A stretch of 64,000 nt of DNA from Iris pallida (GCA_029216955.1 JANAVB010042245.1:1-64000), one strand, 5' to 3'. Counted from the stretch's first letter, positions 11,913-24,088 are shown. Numbers and translations are program-made. The notes: generated by a model not told the origin, from the letters alone.

Positions 11913-14330
11913 ATGAAGCTGCCCTCCAGAAATCCTGATTCCTCTTTGATTGAAATTTGCCAAAAAAGACTGCTTCCAACGATCAGTCTCTGGATGGGTG
12001 AAAGTCAATTCAAGGATTGGAAGACGTTCATCATCAGCGCCACAAGTGCGGAAGAACGATTGAAGAAGGCTCGCCAATTGGGGTTGCACATCTCGGACGG
12101 AGAGAACAAGGGCAAACGTCCTAACACTAACAACGACAATGGGGGTAATTCCTCCAACAATCGAGACAGCAGGGGGAAGCAGGCTATGGTGGCCGACACG
12201 GCACAAAAACCTGAGCCAAAGCCAGCAAACAAACAATGGCCGCAGATTACGTACTCCTTCGAAGACGGTCACGTCAAGCCCATCTTGGACATGCTCATAC
12301 AAGAAGACAGAATTCAGCTTCCTCCTCCAAGACGGGAACCACGACCGGCAGAGATGGAGAACCCAAAGTACTTCCATTATCATCGCTACGTCCACCATGC
12401 TACACATGACTGCTACCAGCTGAAACGGTACATCCAAAACCTCATTGATTCGAACGCTCCGGCAATCAATTTCGAAGAGGTAACGGTGGCAGCCAATATG
12501 GTGTCGGTACAATTCGGCAGCTTTCCGCCGACAGAAACTCAAGACGGTGTGATCCCCATTCCTCTGGCGACAATGGAGATTGCTAATCTTCTACCTCCCC
12601 GAGATCAGGCTGCTGGTCTAGTACCCCTCACCACATCACGAGAGGAGGTCATGTGGGTCCATCCAGACTTGGTATCTGAAATGACTCAACCTACCCCATC
12701 CTCCATTTACAAGAAGAAGAGTGAAAAAGTCAGGTCCTGCCGCACAATCTCGGCAGATATCGAAGAAGCTATAGCCATCGTCACTCAGTCGGGGGCACAA
12801 TCCCAACCTGTGGTTGACAACCCAGCTGAAAATCATCAACCCACTATAACCGATGCTCCGGGACCGACTCAGCCTTCGACGACCGACAAGCCTAGGCCGA
12901 GGGAGACTCGCTTCGACAAATCCCTCCGAAAAGAGGCAGCTCAAGGGCTGGAGAGGCCCTACAACTTCGACATCTTGGCACAATTGGCCAATACACCGGC
13001 TAAGTTATCACTATACGAGCTCCTGAGACTCTCCAAGGATGTTCGTACGGCCTTGAGCGATGCACTCCAAAATGCCGACGCATACCTGGTTCAAGTTAAC
13101 CTCACGGGAGAAAACCCGCCTGCAGATCTCCAAGACAGCGCCTACACGGGAGCAATGCCCAACATCGTCTTCACTTCGCAGGACATGCTCATCAAGACTA
13201 ATCTGTACGATCGCCCACTACACTACACTGGATACATCGGCGACGTGAAGGTGGATCGGATGCACATAGTTCCTGGCTCTTCCATAAGCATTATCTCGAA
13301 GGGTCTGCTACATTATCTCCGCATCCCAATGCATCGCCTGACGCCTACAAACACCGCCATCAGCTGTTTCAATTCGGGCAGGAGCTACCCTATTAGAAAG
13401 ATTCGTCTGAAGTGTCAAATTGGCGACCTCCAATCCGAAGTCACCTGCTACGTCATAGATGCAAACACTTCTTACAACATCCTCTTGGGGCGCCCGTGGA
13501 TACACGATTATATGATCGTATCTTCCACGCTGCACCAGTGCTTCAAATATGTTGACAAATACGGCTTCGTGAGGACAGAATTTGCTGATATCGATCCCTT
13601 CAAAGGGGTCGAATCCTACTACTCAGACTCCTGCCTATACGAAAAGTCGAAGAGGCACCTTGATGAAGGAGATGTACAAGCTCATAACGAGACAGCTATA
13701 GGATCAGAAGAACCTCTGACGATCTACCTCCAAGCTCATAAACTGGGCAGGTCTGTACCCCTTACTGCCACTCTGCGGAAGGATGCGATCAGCCTCTCGA
13801 CGCAGGAGGAGCAGATGATAATCTGGCTGCCAAGGTCCGGCCAAGTGCCGAGACCCACAACGGGGCCACTGACAATCAGACTGCCGAGATTCGGTCAACC
13901 CCAAACGGAGAAGCTCAATCCCTCCGATAGGCCACTGACGATATGCCTCCCCAAGAAGGGTCGTCACCCCGATGCGAGGTCTGACACTTCTAGCGAACCG
14001 GCCACTCCTAGCTCCACATCAAATGCCAAACTTGGGGTCGCTAGTCTGCCAACAACTCCACGCTCTGCTTCATCAACTGAACCACTAACAATCAAGCTTC
14101 CCAGGACGTCCTCTCAGTCTTCATTCACACAGGGGGTAGCCGAAGAGGAACCAGGGTTAGCCAAGTATGTGGCCGCCCACACTGATGTTCCCTCCACAGA
14201 TGATGTAATCCCCCTAGAAAAGATACCTTACTTCATCAATAAAGGGTTATCTTTGAACTACACCGAGCTCAATAAGCTATGTACAATGTATGCTATAGAA
14301 CACGGTATAGGCACTCACCTACACACATAG
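11913..14330 (+). pseudogene. gag C-terminus and aspartic protease (element A)
   Basis: 805 codons in frame with 11226-11906. First the rest of gag (residues 1-60, SLWMGESQFKDWKTFIISA), then a degraded zinc knuckle near residue 155 (HYHRYVHHATHDC; in C the first Cys is present, here it is Phe). The protease lies at about residues 435-550: IVPGSSISII, where C has DPGSS, so the catalytic Asp is Val; the downstream ILLGRPW motif is intact. After the protease come repeated PLTI-x-LPR-type motifs (near residues 600-735). The polyprotein would be cut by its own protease; loss of the Asp makes that impossible here. The frame ends at TAG 14328-14330. Confidence 0.85.
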
Positions 14331-14879
14331 GTGACAAATGTGTACACCGCGATCCAGCTTACTCCAGTAGAAGACGCTTACTGAATAATCGAGGGAGGGG
14401 ACCATCCAATCATCTTTGGCCGGAAGGACGACCCGCATCCCTTCACCATAGAGGAAGCCGACCTCGGGTTAGATGCCGAAAGACTGCCTCTGTATCTTTA
14501 TAGCCCCTAATCCAAATATCTCATACAGAAACAGTGGTATGATCTGGAGACGACGCCAGGTTTGAACTACGGCACTGGGCGACGATTACCTTTGAAGCCG
14601 CCAGTCCAGGCGGGCAAATCACGGGACTACTATAGCAAAACTCGATGCGGGTTAGGGTATGTAACGCCTACTACGACCCCTGAGAGTTCAGATAAAGAAT
14701 TCGACTGGCAGTCACATTCAACCGGATCACCAACTTCTGACTCGGATACCAGCATCGGAGACGTGTTCAGACAAGTCTTGTCAGTCAACATGGCATTCGC
14801 CGACGCTTACGAAGAAGACGAAGACATCCCCGAGATCCTCGAGCTAGAGCCGTGGGCCCAGCAATTGGATGCACAATAG
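14331..14879 (+). pseudogene. protease-RT spacer with GLN..GLGY module (element A)
   Basis: Broken frames linking protease to RT. At 14562-14660 the product contains LNYGTGRRLPLKPP and, further on, KTRCGLGY, matching GLNQGKGKRLPL ... TRHGLGY in element C (59750-59860 region, minus strand). The spacing and Gly pattern recall G-patch modules, which are RNA-associated; this is a resemblance only. The frame closes with TAG at 14877-14879, where C has a Trp codon. Confidence 0.6.
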
Positions 14880-15896
14880 AAAAAACGGTTCGAACTGAGA
14901 GAACCTCCTACTGAAGATGAAGTTATACAGGTTGACCTCGACAGCGAATCTTCTCCAAAACTAATTTTCGTCAGTAAAAGCCTAGCAGACGAAGAGCGGG
15001 AGTCGCTGCTAGAACTTGTCAGAGAATACATTGATGTGTTCGCCTGGAGCTACGAAGACATGCCAGGGTTAAATCCCGACATTGCTCTTCACAAACTCAA
15101 CATTCGGCCAGATGCGAAGCCAGTCAAGCAACAACAGCGACGCTTCCGCCCAGGTATCATGGATGCGATCGAAGCCGAAGTCAACAAACTGATAGCCAGC
15201 GGCTTCATTCGTGAGGAGCAACATCCCGATTGGGTTGCCAATATAGTACCCGTCTTCAAGAAGAATGGAAAGATTCGAATCTGTATCGACTTCCGCAATC
15301 TGAACGAGGTGTGCCCCAAAGATGAATTCCCCCTTCCTATCACAGACATCATGATCGACAATACCTGCGGCTTCGAACGTATGTCATTCATGGATGGCTT
15401 CTCGGGATACAACCAAATCAAAATGTCTCCTGATGACGAAAAGCATACATCATTCCGAACACCAATTGGCACGTACTGCTACACAGTCATGCCTTTCAGT
15501 TTGAAGAATATCGACGCCACCTATCAAAGAGCCATTAGCATCATCTTCAGAGACCACTTACGCAAGACAGTGGAGTACTATGTTGACGATATAGTCGTTA
15601 AGAGTCGCTGCAAAGGAGACCATCTGTAGGATCTAAGGACGGTATTCAACTTAATGCGAGCACACAATCTGAAAATGAACCCTACGAAGTCCTTTCTGGG
15701 CGTATCCAGCGGGAAGTTCTTGGGCTTCATCATCACTGCACAGGGTATCCATGTAGACCCTGAGAAGACGAAAGCAATCATGGAGATGGGTCCCCCGAGA
15801 AATCTTCGTGAACTCCGAGGCCTCTAAGGGAGGCTAGCTTACATCAGGAGGTTCATTTCCAACCTCTCCGGGCGATGTCGACCATTCACCCATCTC
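14880..15896 (+). pseudogene. reverse transcriptase domain (element A)
   Basis: RNA-dependent DNA polymerase of the Ty3/Gypsy type. The motifs are in order: KQQQRRFRPG, WVANIVPVFKKNGKIRICIDFRNLN, FPLPITD, SFMDGFSGYNQI, FRTPIGTYCYTVMPFSLKN, and the catalytic YVDD at 15579-15590. FLGVSSGKFLGF and PPRNLRELRGL follow. In-frame stops: TAG at 15628 and TAA near 15826; the second is in the conserved GL.GR..YIRRF segment. The domain is otherwise well conserved against element C. Confidence 0.9.
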
Positions 15897-16950
15897 ATGA
15901 AGAAAGGCGTCTCATTCGTATGGGATGAGGAATGCCAGCGCGCCTTCGACAGCATCAAAGAATATTTGTCGAACCCTCCAGTCCTGGTGGCCCCGGTTTC
16001 CGAAAAACCATTCCTGCTCTATGTACGAGCAATAGAACATTTCCTCGGGGCTCTGCTTGCACAAAACAACGACGCAGGCCATGAGCCAGCCATATATTAC
16101 CTCAGTCGAATGATGATTGGGCCAGAGCACCGATACACCGCTGTGGAGAAGGAACACCTTGCCCTGGTGTTCGCCATTCAGAAAATACGACACTATGTCA
16201 CCGGACAAACGATACATGTGATCTCACGAGTCAACCCTCTCAGGGTCCTCATGATTAAACCAGGGGCACTCAGCTCTCGCCTCGCTACATGGGCAATATT
16301 GCTGTCCCCTTATCATATGATCTCCGTCCCCCAAAAGGCAGTCAAAGGTCAAGCCCTGGCAGACTTCTTAGCAGCCCACCCAGGCTCGAAGTCCTCCAGA
16401 ATATATGAAGAGATCCCAGATGCTGTCGCCGACTCGCATGCAACCTCTCACGATGATATATGGCGAATGTTCTTCGACGGTGCTTCGAGGACCGGACCTA
16501 AAGGCAATATAGTCGTCGGAGTCGGGGTAGTGCTGGTCTCCCCTTCCGGATTGGTGATTAACCGCGCTTATTCCCTCACAGAGCCCTGCTCTAACAATGT
16601 GGCCGAGTACAATGCTCTGGTCATTGGCCTCCAACTCGTAAGAGAGCTGGGGATAGAATACCTTAAAGCATACGACGATTTCCAACTAATCGTCAATCAG
16701 ATCCGGGGCTCATACGAGGTCCGCCACAAAGACATAATCCCCTATCACCAAATAGCAATTGATATCATCTCGTCGTTCGAGGGGTTCTTTATCGAATATG
16801 TCCCCAGACTCTGAAATATCGAAGCTGATGCCCTTGCTGGTCTTGCCGCTTCTCTAGAAGTTCCGAACTATGATCGCCAACCAGTGGATGTGATAGGCCA
16901 CGAACTGGTCTATCCCAAGAACAATGTGCAATTTGTGGCGAGTTATTCTG
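15897..16950 (+). pseudogene. RNase H and archaeal-type RNase H (element A)
   Basis: The first RNase H follows the RT connection (FLLYVRAIEHFLGALLAQ, YTAVEKEHLALVFAIQK, SRLATWAILLSPY). A second RNase H starts at FFDGASRTGPKGN (about 16471) with NNVAEYNALVIGL, AYDDFQLIVNQIRG and, after a TGA at 16812-16814, NIEADALAGLA. These are the catalytic Asp/Glu blocks of the archaeal-type RNase H that marks Tat elements. RNase H removes the RNA strand during reverse transcription; the duplicated domain is thought to have taken over that job. Of the second domain's blocks, DSQ is changed to DFQ. Confidence 0.85.
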
Positions 16951-18233
16951 CCCAGACGATCGATGATGCCCCAGATTGGAGACAACCATTCATCGACTTC
17001 GTCGTCTACGACATCCTACCTGAGAACCCAAAGGAAGCCACTTCCATCAGACGGCGTTCTCTCAGAATCTTCTACGATACAGAGACGAAAATGCTGTATC
17101 GCCGCTCCTATGACGGATTACTGCTTCGGTGTCTGTCAAATACAGAAGCCAAAGAAGCCGTACGAGAAGCTCATGACGGAGTCTGCGGGGCCCACCAGCC
17201 CGATCCTAAATTGTAAGACCGCCTTCGACGAATGGGCTACTATTGGCCCACGATGGTGGCAGATGCGATAAAATATGCTAGAAAATGCAAAGCCTGCCAA
17301 GTCCACGCGGACTTCATTCACCAACCATTCGAATTTCTACATCCGACAGTGGCGTCCTGGCCATTCGAAGCATGGGGAATGGATATCATTGGTCCAATCA
17401 CCCCACCTTCCTCCCGAGGACATCGCTTCATACTTGCGATCACTGATTACTTCTTCAAATGGACGGAAGTTGTCCCACTCGCTGAAGTCAAGACTTCAAA
17501 CGTGATCAGCTTCCTTAAGCATCACGTCATCTACCGCTTTGGACTGCCCCGAAGGATCATCCATGATAATGGTCCGCAGTTTGCAAGCCACGTATTCTAT
17601 CGGTTTTACGATAAGCACCGTATTCAGAATATTGCTTCGACACCGTACAACCCGGCGGCAAACGAGTTGGCAGAGGCATTCAACAAAACAATCATCAAAC
17701 TCCTCAAGAAGTTTATCTCCTCCAACAAACGCGACTGGAACGAGAAGCTCGGCGAGTGTTTATGGGCGTACCGTACTACAGTCCGAACAGCTACCGGGAA
17801 CACACCATTCTCTCTAGTATACGGGAGTGAGGCAGTTCTCCCATTAGAGACTCAAATACCCTCACTCTGCGTCGCCATCACTTATCAATTGACGACGGAT
17901 GACAACTACCGACGTCAACTACAAGAGTTGGAGGCCTTAGATGAAAAGTGCCTCCTAGCTCAGCAAAGGATCGAGCTATACCAAGCACGCATCTCAGGAG
18001 CCTTCAACAAGAAGGTCAAAATCAGAACATTCCAAGTGGGCAATCTTGTTCTGGCAGTCCGGAGGCCAATGGTCATGACTCACAAGACCGCCGGCAAGTT
18101 CCAGCCAAAATGGGAAGGTCTATTTGTCATCGAGGCCGTATTCTCCAACGGTGCTTACCGCATCGCTAAGCAAAACGGAGACTTGCTCATGTTGCCCGTC
18201 AACGGCAAGTTCCTAAAGAAATATTATGTCTAA
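16951..18233 (+). pseudogene. integrase (element A)
   Basis: Inserts the cDNA into the genome. The zinc-binding HHCC module is split by a TAA at 17214-17216: EAHDGVCGAHQ before it, CKACQVHAD after it. The catalytic core is open from 17232: MDIIGPI (Asp, codon near 17382), HDNGPQFAS (Asp, near 17563) and NELAEAFNK (Glu, near 17673), with 35 residues between the second Asp and Glu as in D,D-35-E integrases. The C-terminus ends GKFLKKYYV with TAA at 18231; there is no chromodomain. Within 17232-18233 I see no broken catalytic residue. Confidence 0.9.
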
Positions 18234-18239
18234 ACAATA

Positions 18240-18425
18240 TTCTCCGGATCATTGAGTCACGTACCCGCTGGTACCACTGAACTCACCCTCAAAGTTTTTC
18301 AGATTTTCGAGTCATGTACCCGCTGGTACCGCTGAACTCACGCTCACCATTCTCCAGATTCTCGAGTCATGTACCCGTTGGTGCCTCTGAACTCACATCC
18401 CGGTCACTCTTTCAGATAGAAAGTT
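18240..18425 (+). repeat. ~55-bp repeats with GTACCCGCTGGTACC core
   Basis: Three copies beginning near 18253, 18312 and 18368 of a TCATGTACCCGCTGGTACCGCTGAACTCA-like unit (20-base cores such as TACCCGCTGGTACCGCTGAA), directly after the integrase stop. They look like diverged relatives of the ATGTCCTCATTACCTCTGA units that follow. Confidence 0.7.
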
Positions 18426-18529
18426 ATGTATGATCATACCTCTGAACTTCCTTCCTGGAGGAGATCCTCCCCCATGATCCAATACCCGCACTTTCAGTGC
18501 ACAAAAAAGGGTAATAGATCCACAAATTT

Positions 18530-19050
18530 CCAAAACGGCCATGTCCTCATTACCTCTGAGTCGTTCCACTTCTGCCAAAAACAAATCACCCCTTACATAG
18601 AACTTCCATGTCCTCATTACCTCTGAGTCATTCTATGTGCCCTCCTTCATTGAGCCCACTCCTGTCATGTCCTCATTACCTCTGAATGGGAAGGCTCCGT
18701 CAAAGAAACCTTCATACTTGCCATGTCCTCATCACCTCTGAGTAAGTATGATGATCCCCTTTTGACCTATTATCTGTACCCACAACCGGAGTACGCCAAG
18801 GGTAATAGGTCCACAAATGTCCTCTGTTGACCACAAATGTCCTCTGTTGACTACAAGTGTCCTCTGTTGACCACAAATGTCCTCTGTTGACCATAAATGT
18901 CCTCTGTTGACCATAAGTGTCCTCTGTTGACCACCAATATCCTTCGTCGAGTTCACTCCTGCCATGTCCTCATTACCTCTGAGTAGGAAGACTCTACATT
19001 TAAAAAACTTTCCTACTTGCCATGTCCTCATTACCTCTGAGCAAGTATGT
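18530..19050 (+). repeat. six copies of ATGTCCTCATTACCTCTGA with complementary flanks
   Basis: Copies near 18541, 18608, 18667, 18723, 18963 and 19022. The core is nearly invariant while the flanks differ but are complementary to each other: ACATAGA/TCTATGT, TCATACTT/AAGTATGA, TACTTG/CAAGTA, and shorter AACG/CGTT and TCCT/AGGA. The reverse complement of the core recurs in element C at 55318-55516. Confidence 0.75.
18811..18950 (+). repeat. 20-bp minisatellite, seven units
   Basis: Exact 20-bp period of CCTCTGTTGACCACAAATGT with one or two substitutions per unit; the last unit is degenerate. It is embedded between two members of a ~55-bp dispersed repeat (TTATCTGTACC...GTACGCCAAGGGTAATAGG) at 18768, 19068 and 19260. 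Confidence 0.9.
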
Positions 19051-19394
19051 CGGTTCCCCTTCATCTTATTATCCGTATCCTAAACCAGGGTACGCCAAGG
19101 ATAATAGGCCTACAAATATCCTCAGCTATGTTTCTTAGCACAAACATACCATCTCATCATGCCCCAGGAGCCCAGCTGCTCTACGGTATTCCTTTTCCCA
19201 ATACCAAGAGCACCCATGACCACTTTGCTATGGCTGCTTTAGGTATCCTGACCAAAACTTGTTATCTGTACCTAAAACCAAGGTATGCCATGGGTAACAG
19301 GTCCACAAATATATCCCCTATGTGGGGGAGAACATCACCGTAATATCACAGGCACAACAAGCGATAAAAATGAAGGGTAGAATGGAAAGTACTC

Positions 19395-19400
19395 TTTATT
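19395..19400 (-). terminator. poly(A) signal of the antisense gene in element A
   Basis: AATAAA on the minus strand about 90 bp after the TAG stop at 19489-19491, as expected for a plant 3' UTR. Confidence 0.55.
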
Positions 19401-19488
19401 TGAAGGAAGAAAAAAGTATTACATATTTCGGGATCACGTCCCTTTCAGAAAGAAAAAAAGCAGAAACAAAACAAGAAGAAAAGGCCGA

Positions 19489-22400
19489 CTACAGTTCAGC
19501 ATTACACAATTCCAGAAGCCGGTCTCTCACCAAGACAGTCCCCCGTTCAAGCCTCTGTTTAGCTCGGCGCTCGGCCTCTTGGGATAGTTGCTCTGCATCA
19601 TTCAGATACATATAGGCCTGCCAGTTGGTCTCTATCTTCTACAGGGCAAGTTCTAGATTGGCAGAGGCCCTGCTAAGCTTGTCAGCTTCCTGGATGGCAA
19701 TTCCTTTTTCAGTACAAGCAGCTTCCAGCTCGGACTCCAAGAAGGCCAGCTTTCTCTGGAGTTCGAGGATTTGTTCCCGGGTGTCGGTTACCCCGCGAGA
19801 GGCAGTTGCTTCCCGAGCCGCACAATCGTCAGCCCGACGGCTCCACTGATCGTGCAACCGGGTCAAATCCCGACGGTCCTTCAATATAGCCGGCTTGAGC
19901 GATTCCCAGGCAGCCATCACCTTTTCCACCGCGATAATGAGGAAGTTACGCTCTTGATTTATGACCACGGGTAAATCAGTCTACTGCAACAAGCAAAACT
20001 GGGCCACGAGACGATCAGCTTCTAGTAGCTTAGGCTCCAGAAGCGCACAGTTCCCCTCCGCCAGTGAGTGTCTTAAGGATATTAATCTGGCCACCGGTAC
20101 ATCGACGGGCCAGAGTAAAGGGAGTCCCCCTTTCCACCGCTGCCTCGATCCCCCTCTTCAGGTGGCGATGGAAACTGGCAACCACGTCCTGTAACGCGTC
20201 ATCCAAGACCTTTGTAGTGGACGGCGTCAGAGGGAGAGTGGCAGACAATATCGAAGGAGCAGCTTCAGAAGTTACTGTACCCGCCACCAAGGAAGCAAAT
20301 TCCGTATGGAAGGATGCTTGAATGGCGGCTAACTCCTCTTCTGCCGCCCGAAGAGCCTGGATGCTCGGCAGGAAGGAAAGGTTGACCCCCGAAACTACAT
20401 TCGCAGAGGAGGACATAGGGAGCATCGTCCCTTATCCCAGCTGCACTGCTACCTGGGACCCCGAGCTCGACCCAGACGAAGGTCCCTCGATACAGAAAGG
20501 TTCCGTTAGGCCCTCTCCGGTAGGGTTCGATCCAGCAATATCCATCACCGGCAATGAAGGGTTGGGATCTGAACATCCAAAGCAACCATTAGTCAACATA
20601 ATCTGAAAGATAAGATGACGGAATACATAAGCTTATTCACGAGCTATGGTTTGATTTGTATTACCAGGGGAAGAGCGTAGAGGCAACGGCCCGTTCACAG
20701 CCGGCATAGTTTCTCCACCCACAAAGTCATCATGTTGGGGTTCGGATGTCTCAGGGACGGGCGCGGTAAAGCCCCCATCCCTATGGGTTGAGGTCCCAGC
20801 AAGGTGGGAATCCTCGACCACAACCGGAAGCACCCCAGCAGCAATGATAGCGGTGCACACATCACTGACTAAATGAGACAGGACCGGGTCAGCCTCGATA
20901 ATCGGGTCCTGAGGAGCTAGCTCATCCGACGCCTATAAAGAGCAAAAAAAACAAATGATTAGGCCATAATATAGAAGAAGAAGAAAGCAAACAGCTGAAG
21001 CCCAAATCACCTCAGGAACAACGTCCACATCATCAACAAATAGCTTGCGACGTCTTACCGCTGCGTGCTTCGTGGAATAGTAATTCGGTCATCAGCGGTA
21101 GTCACACGCCTGCTTCGTTTATACGAAGGTCCAGGTACTGCAGATGGTTGATCCTCCACCCCCTCGTCAGACCAAGTAGACAGTTGACCCGCAGCCCTTT
21201 CATCCGACATGATAGGGGGTTGATTCCCAACTTCCTCGTCCGAAGAGGGCGATGAGTCATCGGCGTCTGGTTCGTCACCCTCCTCATCTTCCCTAGTGGA
21301 CTCTGAGTCCGGTACAGGAACCCTGTTCGCCCCCCTCTTCCTCTTCTTGGACCCCTCTGGCTTCTCAGCCAAACTGGTGCCAGCGATGAAGCTAGTATTT
21401 ATATCAAAATCGACAGGAGGCTTGCTCACTGCAACATGATAAAGGGCCGTTATATACAAAATATCCCCTGCCATCCGGGCATCGGGGACTGAGAAGCTGG
21501 CCCGGGTATAGACCGCATTATAATAATGCCAAGCCCGGACGCCATCGAGTACACTGCCCTCAAAGCTCAAGCAAGCGCTAGGACGATCCAGGAACAATTG
21601 ACTATATCCAAACTGACGGAAAAATCTACTGGGCAGATAAGGCTCTAGGTATACGTTATTTCGGTATCGGTACACCAGGTACGCAGGGCGGATGTTGCGT
21701 AACCATAGAAGCATCTTCTCAGATAAACGTTGGGGAGGATCAACGCCGTCGACATGTACTCCCCTCACTTCCCTGAGGGTAAATTGAGGAAGTAAGACGA
21801 AAAACTCGGGCCCGTCAACCCTCGCCAACGCCCTCCGACAGGCCGACATAGTATCGTGTTCCCAAGGCTGGTGACGGTATTTAAAAATGAAGGCGTCGGC
21901 AGTAGTAACATCTTTTTCGGTTCCTGGCCTCATCAATGACCGGTAGTGCATTAATAACCACCCCATGAGGTAGTGGTATGGTAGTTCTATCCGTTCAAAG
22001 TCCATCGTCGTATCACGAGCAATGACTTTCGATGAAAAGGTGCGGAGGTCGTGGTGTATGCTACACACCATAGCCGGGAGGAGAGCCAGTCTTACCTTAA
22101 AGACCAATTTTACAGCAGGAAAAATAAAATGGCGGCTGATCCTTTCCATAGAACCCGCGCCGCCCGAGACTACACAATTGCGTAGCCACACCATCAAGAA
22201 CCCAGCTAAGATCGCTTTATCGGACATCTCGCGGGTACCATAGTGGAAGTAACTGAGGGAGTCAGTGCGACTCCCAACCCGGTCACGGGTAGACCTCGAC
22301 CTTTTGACCTTCAACATCATGTCCTTCACCTCCTCCGGGGTTCGAGGACTTCGAGACGAAACTTGGCCGGAGGGACGCAACTAGAAAAGATACAAAACCC

Positions 22401-24088
22401 ATATCGTAGTGTGAGGGGCGCTCCCTTCTGAGCTATTTTCTTTCTTGATAGCCATCTGGTGGCAGGCGCTATGATGGCACAACAGTTCTTGGTACACGGC
22501 GACGAAACCAGAAAATCGTCGATCCAGGTCTTCGAATTCTTCGTTCGTCGGTATATATGCTTCAAAAGCTTCACTTCCCTACGGCAATCTAGAAACAGCG
22601 TGCATCTCATGGAGAGCAAGCCCCAGCTCTCCTTCGGGGGCAAAAAAGTCCCTGTACGCCGATTATACAGCTCTAAAAGAGCCATAAACAAAGGCTTGTT
22701 AATGGGCAACCCGTAGCAGGTACCCCTGACGGCGTAGTAGAGGACAATTTCCCGAAGGTATTCCCCATACTTTCTCAAGATCCATGAGGTAAGATTAGCC
22801 CATGTGGTAATGGGTTTGATCTAGTTCAGCAGCGACAACCTGCCCACGGGGTAAGACCCCTTGCGAGCGAGCTGATTCAGAAAGGTATCAGCTAGAGTGA
22901 AAGTAAAACTAGGGCCAGTCATGTTTACAAAAGTGCCAGGGAGCAGCCCCATCACAGTCTGACTCACTGATTCCTTGCCCGCACATACTAAATCCGTGCG
23001 CCTGTTGTAGTGGATGTTGCTCACAAACATTCCTTGTTGGGTAGGAGTCAGGGAGCCCACCATTGTCCTGCCCAACGGTACCATGTTAAACCATGAGAGA
23101 GGATAGTGCCGCTCCATCTCGGGGATATGGATCTCTACTCCGTCTACAGAAAAATCCCAGTGCTCCGAAACATCCAGCAATCGGAAGTTCTTTATGGAAA
23201 AGGCGTCCCCAAAGAGAAAAGCCGGTTTCAGATATTCTCCATCCAGCTTCTCCGAATTCATCATGGAACAAAGAAAGTGGAAAGGTTGGTTATTAATGGC
23301 AGCCATTCTCTCCCTAGGTTCATTAGCGGGAAGCTGATCCACTATACGACGGATTAAGTCATCAAGCCGTACGCCCACGACGAACTGAGCTGAACCCACA
23401 AGAAGCTCTCCTGCTGGGTTGATTGGGAGGTTCACTGAAAAAAGGACAAAGAGAAACAGGATTAAAAGATGGTTAAAGCAAAAAAATCACTGAATAAAGA
23501 AGTTCCCACGAGCCTATGTGGCTCGGATCAACGAAGCCTTATGCGGCTCTATTCCAATTGGGCCTCAGGAGATGCGGTTTCGAGGAAGCCTATGCGGTTC
23601 GGGTCAACACAGTCTCATGCAGCCCAAATCAGACGGGAGTTCCGTATGACACTAGCTCGATAGCTTATGCGGATCAGTTGAATATACGCGGTTCTAACAG
23701 AAGGGCTCATGCGGTGCAAAATGCTATGCGGTTCAGCCTGCTAGGAACATATGCGGCTCTGTTCAGAGGAGACTTTATGCGGTCTTTATCTAGAGACTCA
23801 AATCCTTCTTATGCGGTTCAAACATGGGGTATTTTCTATACGGCTCGGATATGAGAAGGTCATGCGGCCCATACAGCATATACGGCTCTACCATCAACTT
23901 GGGTGGAGGCTTGTGCATAAATACGCAACAGAGCCATGGGTTCTCAAGATTCAAATGCAACCCTTACCATTGAAAGCAGGACAAACATCAGAGGGCACTC
24001 CGGGCGCTTCGGGCTCGACGGCCGACGAAGACGTCACCTTCTTGCCCTTCGCGGCGGCGGAGATGACTTTGGAAGACTTAGGAGCCAT
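19489..24088 (-). pseudogene. opposite-strand multi-exon gene in element A (plant-mobile-domain-like plus coiled coil)
   Basis: A gene on the minus strand between integrase and 3' LTR. It has a TATA box at 24187-24198 and an ATG at 24088 (MAPKSSKVISAAAKGKK). The donor ATG|GTAAGG ends exon 1 at 23968; the acceptor CCTTTTTTCAG opens exon 2 at 23434, in phase. Exon 2 (to about 22.4 kb) has a TAG at 22821, a frameshift near 22680 and a TAG at 22579. A likely acceptor TTTTCTAG near 22383 starts the 21055-22380 frame, whose YLPSRFFRQFGYSQLF stretch and acidic tail (KKRKRG, poly-D/E) recall the C-terminal part of plant mobile domain proteins. Short introns follow (acceptors near 20933 and 20603), then a coiled coil (19639-19968) and a stop at 19489. 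Extra ORFs in Tat elements are known, some with transposon-derived domains. Role unknown; the domain call is tentative. Confidence 0.65.

Noticed and set aside
18530..19050. CRISPR-like array (short repeats with differing spacers)
   Set aside because: Plant retrotransposon context, irregular spacing, and flanks complementary rather than unique spacers.
18732..19064. Minus-strand frame with repeated VNRGHLWSTED units
   Set aside because: Product of the 20-bp minisatellite; the period is not a multiple of three and the frame has no gene context.
22022..23357. Plus-strand frames at 22022-22243, 22459-22716 and 23106-23357
   Set aside because: Shadows of the minus-strand antisense gene; no domain or conserved motif.
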